A stretch of 64,000 nt of DNA from Marisa cornuarietis (Eukaryota; Mollusca; Gastropoda; Architaenioglossa; Ampullariidae), in assembly GCA_004794655.1 (NCBI GenBank), contig SMMW01000001.1, positions 16,680,501 through 16,744,500 on the forward strand. Direction: 5' to 3'. Of this stretch, positions 56,501-64,000 are shown piece after piece (within the stretch, counting starts at the first letter, position 1; each line of letters starts with the position of its first letter). Made by a program: the position numbers and the translations under genes. The notes below the pieces were generated by a model. It had not been told where the DNA came from. It worked only from the letters and a program-made list of their open reading frames with translations, and ran no database searches.

Positions 56501-57869
56501 TTACATTTATGGATTAGGTTTGGTCGGCAGTCGACGTGTACTCATCCTTAGAGAGATGGACATCCAGTGGCAGCTTTTCAACAAATGGACTCCACAGTAT
56601 GAGTATTTCAGTAGAAAGAAAGGCTAAGCTTTTAATTACCACTGTGTTTTGACGGTTCATCAACGGAAGTTTGTCAACTCTAGTAAACATTTCAAGTGAG
56701 CGTATCTTACGCTCGATGCCCACTCATGCCAGTACAAATGTCAAGTTGTACACTTGTCTCACTTGTCTGGCGCGATGAACCACGTATTCTAACGACCGGC
56801 ATAACCTGTTGCTCAGTTTATCCCTAAAGAGCAATCATAACTAATTCTGGAAATGACAGGTTTATAGACGGATACTTTGATGAGTTCCCCTTTATCCGTG
56901 TTTTCAGTGCAGAGAGGGCAAGTTATTTTCTTACTAAACCCCCTAGCGTAAGATTTCGATGTTGCTACTGTGTGGTAGATGCCAGCGATAGACGGTGACT
57001 ACCACTCGACAGAATGAGCGCAACACAGACGTAACAAAAAAAAAAAAAAAAAAAGGAGAGAGAGAGAGAAAATGCGTTCTTCCTTGATACATGGCATGCA
57101 ACGTCACAGATGCGCGATGGGCCTATTTATAGTCAATGTACTTGTGGTTTTTGTTGTTGTTTTTCAGTCTTTCTTTACACACCAACAGGACGTACGCAGA
57201 AAAATCTCACAACGTAAAATGTTTCTTGGTAGAAGACCACAAAGGTTACTTTGAACTGTTGTACTTTTTATAATAATCACTAATGATCGATGAAAATATG
57301 AGGCCGTGATCTTGAACTAGTCTGCCAATTTATTAGGAAAGCAAGTGCTTCCATCTTGAAAAGATTTCGACTTCTATGGATGAGAAAGGGGAAAGTAAAC
57401 GTAATGCGAGGTTAGGGTTTGAAGAGAGAACAAAAGTAGAAAGTATAGGAGGAAACGAGCAGATAATATGTAAAACCATCAGACACTGCAATCCTAAAAG
57501 CCTGGAAGCCGTGAATAAAGACTGGCGCAAAAGACGAAGCGATTAGCAAGCATCTTAAACGTTAACAAGCTTGAGAAGATTATTGTTTTCCACCTTAATT
57601 AATCCCCCAAGCGCGCACCGCTGGAGCAACCAATCCACTATAATCAGTAAATATAATCGCATGAAACGCTGTAAAGGACTGGGGCACAATTCAAGATACT
57701 ATCTCCGCAAATCTGGGTGAATGCCTCTCTTTTCAGTCTACATCACAGAAAGAGGTGAAAATCTGGACGTCGCGAAACGTTTTCAGCTCTCCCATTGGCT
57801 GAGGCCTTCACAATGTATTAAAACGTATATAAATCCCTGACCTTTTCAGTTCGTGAAGGGGGAGGGGGA

Positions 57870-58290
57870 TTGATATTTTACGCCAAGTCAGCAACTATAC
57901 GGCAAAGGAGCCAACCCTGCAAGTATATGCAAGCATACAGAGAAAGAACAGCTATAGCCCGAGGTGAGATCTGAACACAGGACAGCCAATCCTGATCACT
58001 GTACGTACGTGTTGGTAACAGTTGGTAACCGTTGCGCCGTGGAGCACGCAGGTCTTTGGGGAGAGAGGTTTGAGACTTCAATTTTCTCGGAACAGCTTTG
58101 TGGGGGGTGGGGTGGTGCTCATTTACTCGTCATCGCTGTCTTACCCTCCTCAACGCTTAAAGGACCCAGGTGCCCATTCCCGAGAGCTGGGTCACCTAGA
58201 ATTTAAGTTTGCTGCGCCACAGGATATCGAACCGACGCGTTCCGCTCGGTTTGGACGCCGGTGCTGTCCACTTCCCCGATGTAAGTGCAT
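57870..58290 (-). repeat. tRNA-like SINE heads (two)
   Basis: On the minus strand one unit has an A-box-like GGCGCAACGGTTACC (near 58030) and a B-box-like TGTTCAGATCTCACC (near 57970). A second unit has a B-box-like GGTTCGATATCC (58222-58233). GC content is higher than the surroundings. Neither looks like a functional tRNA, so SINEs are the likely explanation. Limits are approximate. Confidence 0.45.
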
Positions 58291-58299
58291 CTATCCACT

Positions 58300-61040
58300 A
58301 TTCTGACATCTGTGTTGTTGATCTCTTTCAGTGGTGATGTTTGTCGGGGTCTAAGAACGTCCGGGGAGTATTGAGACAGATAATGCTACATTGAATTTGA
58401 CATAATTACAAGCAATACATAAATAAAAATTAAAAAGGGCATCGACCCACTATTCTTTGAAGGCTATTAGCGTCAAATTTGCTTGCAACATTTTGTGGTG
58501 TTCGTTTTCTTCCTGTTCATGTTCCGGGTTTTTACCATTTTATTTTTGTCTATAGTTAAGTCCATGAAGTATTAGATATACAATTAGACCTCTCGATCAC
58601 CCTCAAACCATATACAGTACATGCAGGACCTGCATGTATACTAGAGCACCGTGTGCTGTTGACGTCTCACGAGAAAATATGTTGATAATCGGAGGAGAGT
58701 CCCATTAATTGCGATTAATAACGATGGCCATTTGTCTTTTGAAAATCACCTGATTGCCACTGTCTTTTAAAATAGCGTCAAGTGTTTTTACATCACGACA
58801 GTCGCTTCCCTAGGTTGGCTCTAATAATTAAGTTTCGAAATGGCTGGCGTCAGTCGCTAGGGATCGAGCGAGATAAGATCTAGTGGTGTGCACATTTTTT
58901 CTTATGAATAGGTTACTTTCAGTGCAATATACTGTTTCTCCATATCTGGGTGAATAGCCATGCACCTACGAGCATCGCCATGTTGGCAAAAATCTCGGTT
59001 TCGTGACGTTGCTTTACAGATTCGCCTAATTAAGACATGGCCCCAACTCTCCCACTGGCTACAGCCTTTACAACGTTTCTATGTACAACCCTGACGTATG
59101 TTTGTTGACCTATTTCTATCCGTGGTGATGTTTTGGGGCGTGTATCTCAATAACGCAAGGTGTGTGTGTGTGTGTGTGTGTTTTGTATTGGGAGGGGGGC
59201 GTATTTACAAAGATTTGCTCTGACTGCATTGAGTTTTACCAATCATTTAAAAAAAAAAAAACCCCACTAATTTTGCTTGAGCTCTAAGAGACTTGTCTGG
59301 GGGTTAACTGGGAGAAAGCACACTGCACCACATGGCATTGAACGGGGTAGTCTTTGTGCCTCCGGCCTTATAGATGTTTATGCTTATTGTTTTTGTTCGG
59401 AGATAAGATTTTTAAACAAGACTTTATTGATTTTCGCTTTTACATTCAAGACAAAATTAGTAGCATATACAGAGAAAACTGGAAGTGAAAATAATTATTT
59501 TATATTATTTTTAATTTAGTTAAAATAGATTAGAAGATTTATAAGATGTAGGGATAAAAGGCTTCTCAAATATAAACTCTGTGATGAAATCATGGCCAAG
59601 GAAACAAACAATATCAAAACTATATAAATCTGGATGGAATGTACACATTCAGTAATACACTAAAGGAATAACATGGTTTACCAGAGTAAAAAAAAAGAAA
59701 AAAAGACTTGGTCTTCAAACTTAAGGAATACTAAATTTACTCCAATTTATCTTGCTGTATATCACTCACTTTCTCAATTTTTAATGGATGTGCTTGTTGC
59801 ATATTTGAAGCATAGATTTGTTTATATCTAGTACTGAAAACAGGTTTTTTTTCAAGCTGGTAAAGTATTTGGAAAGTTTCATTGTGTTAACAATTCTGTT
59901 CCTTGTCAGAAAGCCACAAGCAATCTGAAAGAACACAGTTTTACTTAATTTCAAGATCCTTACCTATGTTTTGATAGATCCCATAATTAAACCTCTTGTC
60001 TGATCCTATTCTAAAAATCAGACCTTGCAGAAGTTGTGAAGATATTAAAACTGATAGGTACACAAAACTGGTTTCACTTTTATCAAAGATCACAAAGGGC
60101 ACTCAGTAACTGAAAATTTAGTGGCATGGGAACGAGAAGGCTTAATACAGTCATATCAAAAATCAAACTCCTGACTCATATACAGTGAAAAACTGGCATT
60201 CATTTGAAACTATGTCCATATTAAGCATGTTTATGAGCACAAAACAAAAGAACAAGATAAATACTTAACAAAGAAAATGAATACTAATTTTAAAACTGTG
60301 CATTATCAATGGGCTTAAAGAGAACCTGATAAAAATCTCATAACAGTGGAAGGAAAAGTGGTGCATCATGCATCCATATGAGCGAAGACTTCAGAGTTTT
60401 ATAGAATCAATCTTTGTGTTGGCTATCTTACATAATCTGTTTCTCTTTCATCTGTTTTTAAATCCTAAATTCAAGATCTAAAATCCCTAATCCAATGAAG
60501 ATCAGGTCATAAGTTCTTGACCAGAAAACACATAATGCATATATGCATAGCTTTAGGTTTTTTGTGCACATCCAGTTGTTATGTGAAGAGCTCATGTGAA
60601 AACACAGGTGGACTTCCACATCAAAACAAGAGCAGGTGAGTTGCCCATATCCTTTCTAGGCAAATCACATAATTTGTCTTTTTGAGTTATTCTTCTTTTA
60701 GGAACCAGTAGATGGAAGAATCAGAGCAGCATTTATTATTATTACCTGAGAAAGGAAGGAAAAAGCTAAGCATCAGATAAATATATAAAATAAAAACTAG
60801 AATGAAAAAGAATATGAACAAATAATTTAAAAGCAATTTTTGTATTTTTAAATTAATGACACAAACGTTAATAGAATAGAAAAGTGGGAATACCCTGCTA
60901 ACTTCAGCAGCATAATAGTGACATGATAATATAATTAGGCTGAGAAACAGCACTACTTAAACACAAAAAAATAAAAAGATCTATGTGGCTTATTGTATGT
61001 TCTTAAAGAAATATGAGATGGAAATGATGCATGTTGCTTA
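58300..61040. other. Intergenic region, no gene recognised
   Basis: AT-rich sequence with a (TG)n microsatellite at about 59161-59181 and scattered homopolymers. Short open frames (for example 59277-59519 and the hydrophobic AT-driven frame 60687-60953) have no recognisable motif. I see no RNA gene or splice-supported exon. Confidence 0.5.
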
Positions 61041-61084
61041 AGCATATAAAGTAAATGTTTACTATATTTATTATGTGCAGTTCA

Positions 61085-61166
61085 TCAGCTCCTAGGATAC
61101 ATCTGCAGCACACAGTTTATGAGAGTACCCATATAGCGTTCCCAAACAGTCTGAAGATGAGAAACC
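61085..61166 (-). CDS. Unrecognised gene, last exon
   Basis: Follows acceptor TTTTTACAG and ends at TGA (61085-61087). It encodes V-S-H-L-Q-T-V-W-E-R-Y-M-G-T-L-I-N-C-V-L then Q-M-Y-P-R-S. It joins exon 61692-61792 in phase 2. A minus-strand AATAAA at about 61067 lies just after the stop, which gives a very short 3' UTR. The family is not recognised; the helix-like pattern suggests an alpha-helical protein. Confidence 0.7.
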
Positions 61167-61691
61167 CTGTAAAAAGATATATATACACACACATAAATAA
61201 AATGAGGATAAATAATTTCTACATATGGATTACAGCTATTGATATCCTTCACAAAAAGCATCTGAATGTAAAAGAGATGAGTTTAAACAGAGACTGCTGG
61301 TGGTAAAACTAAACAATTGTTTAGACTTTGTGCCCATCACTTGAACATAAAAAAATTATAAAAGATACTTTAAACAGTCTTGTGCTGCAGCAGAATGTAG
61401 AATAGTCATTTAAATAAGAACCTGCGTGTTTCATGAAAGAAAACAAAAGAGTTTGTTTCATTATTATTTCTTTAATTTCTACATGTAGTGCTTCATGTTC
61501 TACTTAACATCTACTTAAACAGAATATAACCCCATAATTTAACATGAACATCAATTAAAAAGCAGCATGAAGTGGCCAAAAGTTTTGCTCATTTTAAACA
61601 CATCTTTCCCTTTCCCTTAAATTTGTTTTCTTCCTGCAGCTAAATTTTTTTGTTTGTCATACCTATATTTATTACATGATGATATTCTCAC

Positions 61692-61792
61692 CTAAAGAAG
61701 CAATCCATTTGCAGAGCTGTGTCTTTGTAGGCAGTCAAAACCATTTGCAAGTCCGAGAAACTCCAATGATTTTGCAGACAAGGCTCAATTAA
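61692..61792 (-). CDS. Unrecognised gene, penultimate exon
   Basis: Encodes L-I-E-P-C-L-Q-N-H-W-S-F-S-D-L-Q-M-V-L-T then A-Y-K-D-T-A-L-Q-M-D-C-F-F. Splice sites are strong (CATTTTCAG acceptor, GTGAGA donor). It enters in phase 0 and leaves in phase 2, fitting both neighbours. No domain recognised. Confidence 0.72.
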
Positions 61793-62210
61793 CTGAAAAT
61801 GCCAATGGAAAAAGAATCTTTTTTTGCAATCCAATCCATACGAATATAAATGTTTTTCTTTATTTTACTTTGCGAAATACTTTTTAATTTGCTCTTACAT
61901 TTAACTGTCACTTTTTAGGAAACATTTATCTGATCTCTAAGCAGTATTTACAAAACCTTGACTTCTAGAAAATGTTATCTGGCTCTTTGGCAATATTTTC
62001 ACATATTAAAAAAAACATTTTTGCCATAAATGTTTGTGCATGAATTATGTGAATTTATTAAGCAATTATTAGTAATATTATTACGATCTTCAAACACTCA
62101 GGGAATCCAATTACTATCGAATTAAAGACCTTACAATCAAACTGTCTTTGTGTCTGAAAAGTTTTCTTCTGAGACAGAAATAGATCTTAATGCAAAGTTT
62201 TTGCATTTAC

Positions 62211-62297
62211 CTTTTCATACAGGTCAATGAATATATCCCGTGACTCTCGACTGTGATTTAATCCATTTGCTATGCCAATGATTGTTTTGGACAAAGT
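62211..62297 (-). CDS. Unrecognised gene, internal exon
   Basis: Encodes 29 residues, including S-K-T-I-I-G-I-A-N-G-L-N-H-S-R-E-S-R and F-I-D-L-Y-E-K. Phase 0 at both ends, with CTGTTTTAG acceptor and GTAAAT donor. Joined to the next exon it reads D-L-Y-E-K-L-I-E-P-C, a continuous amphipathic helix. Confidence 0.7.
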
Positions 62298-62718
62298 CTA
62301 AAACAGGAATCATTTTACTGGATAAGATCCATCCAATTTTCAATAAATTTAAAAAAAAAGAAAAAGTGAAGTGCAGCTATAGTTTATACATAACATCTTT
62401 ACATTCTGCAACACTGCATGCAGGTAAAAACAAAACCAACTCAAGGTCTACTTGGTTATTCTACTTCAGAAAAAGAAGTGACCTTTAGGTAAAAACAATA
62501 CCTTCTCTTGTGATTTACACTCTCTTAATAACAATCACCAAACTATGAAGTATGAAACTCTGTCTCAGTTATAGCTTCACAACAAACACTACCACTTAAG
62601 TTGATGACAGAAGTGTATATTTAGCCTTTAACCCGAAGGTGAGTCAACATAATGCATATTTCATGTGCATGTATATTATCCACAATGAAAAGCCAGAACC
62701 ACTCAACTCTAAAATTAC

Positions 62719-62883
62719 TGTCAATGTGCATATAAACTCTCTCAGGTAAGCCTTGGGCTGCCTTGAGCATGAGGGCACGGTGCTCCTCCAAGCAATCCTT
62801 TTCTATTAGCACTTTGAGTTCACGCAGCAGCTGCAAGAAGTTGCGGTCTAGATCAACATCCATGTCTTCATGGTTTGTGCACT
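62719..62883 (-). CDS. Unrecognised gene, first exon visible
   Basis: Begins after GGTTTTACAG and encodes H-E-D-M-D-V-D-L-D-R-N-F-L-Q-L-L-R-E-L-K, then V-L-I-E-K-D-C-L-E-E-H-R-A-L and G-L-P-E-R-V-Y. Codon pattern and entry phase (2) are clean. The 3' limit is uncertain: the GTAATT donor at 62718 leaves phase 1, which does not fit the phase-0 exon at 62297. Either a weaker donor (for example AGA|GTTTAT about 20 bases earlier) is used or a small exon is missing. Upstream exons would lie beyond the window or are unrecognised. Confidence 0.6.
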
Positions 62884-62978
62884 CTGTAAAACCCAGGAAA
62901 CCCATGTGCAAAAGTGCATGCCACCATCTTATCACATTGAAAATATGCATAACCAACCATCACTGCAGCCCGGTAACC

Positions 62979-63101
62979 GGTCGATTCGACTAGGGTCGTT
63001 TCGACTAAGGTCGTTTCGACTAGGGTCGTTTCGACTAAGGTCAGTTCAACTAACGGTCGTTTAGACTAGGGTCGTTTCGACCAGGGTCAGTTCGACTAAG
63101 G
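62979..63101. repeat. 15-bp minisatellite of dyad units
   Basis: Eight tandem units of consensus GGTCGTTTCGACTAG/A (one unit is 16 bp, two have CAGTT instead of CGTTT). Each unit carries the inverted repeat GTCG-TTT-CGAC. The array is CpG-dense in an AT-rich setting and starts about 95 bp upstream of the first visible exon of the unrecognised minus-strand gene. Confidence 0.9.
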
Positions 63102-63549
63102 AGTGAAAGCTGAGTCTTCCTAGAAAGGTGCGTTGTTGTGTTTTTTTTTCTCGGATTTGTTTGCATAAGTTGATTTTTTTCCTGTATGTTTTTAAAAGAA
63201 AGATATAGATATGTAGTAGTAATTTTGTTTTGTTGTAATTTTTTTATAGGCGCAGTTAGCTGAAACCATTTTGAGTGAAATGTCTGGCCCCGAATGTATA
63301 TAGTTATTTTTTTATATACATTCCTCGAATCGTCAGTTTTCCAGTGACTGCAATTTAAGAACATTATCCAGTGTGAACATCAAAAAGTGACTTTGTGCCA
63401 GAGTTTTAACTTTACTAGTATTCTTTGTTAACAATCAAACTGAGACAACAAACTTTCTTTTAGACTATTTGATAATTAAATTATTTTGTACCTTAGAATT
63501 TTCTTGAAATTATTTTACCATGTTTACTGAATTAATTAGATGTAAAAAG

Positions 63550-64000
63550 GCTTGAAAAGGAGGCAGAGTTGTTCTTGAAAGAACGCGCAATTGTCCAGGT
63601 GTTAAGTGAACGCAGAGGCTGTGACACCTTCTCAATTAAGTGGGTCAGTGGCTGCGTAACTCGGGTGTTCAAGGCCAGAACATCAGGTCTCCCCCGGCAT
63701 CAGTTGAGCCTGGGAATCGTGGGCACTTATGTAAGGGGAACCGCCGCCATTGCTTCAGGACTACACCCCTTATGTGGAAGACCGACTTGGTGGGGGTGAC
63801 AATTTCTACATCACCGCAGTCTGACGCAATTTCTTCTTTTTACGTCATTGCCGGCAAGGTTAGCAGTGCTTTGCCCTATACCCGGCCTCTCTCGCTCATC
63901 TAGTTAGATTTTTGATTATTGTTATTATTTTTGTCCTGGCATGTTGGCCCAGACAGTGATAGAACAGGGGGGTTGTCTTATGTTGTACCTGCTCTACGTG
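63550..64000. other. GC-rich block of unknown nature
   Basis: After AT-rich sequence the composition rises sharply from about 63580 to 63900. Two overlapping plus-strand open frames (63569-63799 and 63640-63903) show no motif I recognise. A fragment of a transposable element or an exon of a gene to the right are both possible. There is no evidence for either beyond composition. Confidence 0.3.

Noticed and set aside
60687..60953. Hydrophobic 88-codon minus-strand frame resembling a membrane protein
   Set aside because: The hydrophobicity follows from AT-rich codons (Phe, Leu, Ile). It lies downstream of the stop and poly(A) signal of the unrecognised gene.
62870..63064. Plus-strand frame with R-L-G-S-F repeats
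   Set aside because: It is a translation of the 15-bp minisatellite. No start context or flanking coding sequence supports it.

Overview
The window is eukaryotic nuclear DNA, AT-rich and intron-rich. The proteins and repeats fit a lophotrochozoan, most likely a gastropod mollusc: a single MRCK-type kinase gene with invertebrate-like sequence, L2/CR1-like and RTE-like LINE debris, tRNA-headed SINEs and several MITE families. The species is an inference; no marker in the window fixes it.

Most of the window (53487 down to about 2110, minus strand) is one gene: the orthologue of vertebrate CDC42BPA/B (MRCK, fly Genghis Khan). I could place 42 coding exons that join in frame from ATG to stop. Together they give 5346 nt, or 1781 residues, close to the vertebrate length. 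In order they encode the N-terminal dimerisation region, an AGC kinase with its C-terminal tail and hydrophobic motif, a long coiled coil, an acidic Ser/Thr linker, a complete C1 zinc finger, a PH domain, a CNH (citron) domain, CRIB Cdc42-binding motif(s) and a Gly/Arg/Ser-rich tail. The architecture is that of a Cdc42 effector kinase that phosphorylates myosin light chain and related substrates at membranes. Two neighbouring exons each encode a full CRIB motif, and the first is phase-symmetric. The gene could therefore make proteins with one or two Cdc42-binding motifs. This is the most interesting observation here. Intron 14 appears to use a GC-AG splice pair.

Left end (1-2110): the last coding exon of APMAP on the plus strand runs tail-to-tail into the MRCK 3' UTR. 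The two candidate poly(A) signals are only about 160 bp apart. From the MRCK stop codon (10558) to about 2110 there is no gene; I read this as a possible 8.4-kb 3' UTR.

Introns of MRCK: these hold a 5'-truncated, frameshifted L2/CR1-like LINE (about 34972-37090), an RTE-like ORF2 remnant (42885-43985), other LINE 3' fragments, a piggyBac-like MITE with TTAA flanks (25447-25706), a second TTAA-type MITE family present twice, tRNA-headed SINE sequence and a diverged unnamed repeat present twice. Stretches of intron not covered by an entry showed me only AT-rich unique-looking sequence and short AT, GA or CA microsatellites.

Right end (53488-64000): about 7.5 kb without a recognisable gene holds a hAT-like MITE, a LINE fragment and tRNA-like SINE heads. 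The 3' end of a minus-strand gene I do not recognise follows (four exons, stop at 61085). Last come a 15-bp minisatellite of GTCG-N3-CGAC dyads and a GC-rich block of unknown nature.
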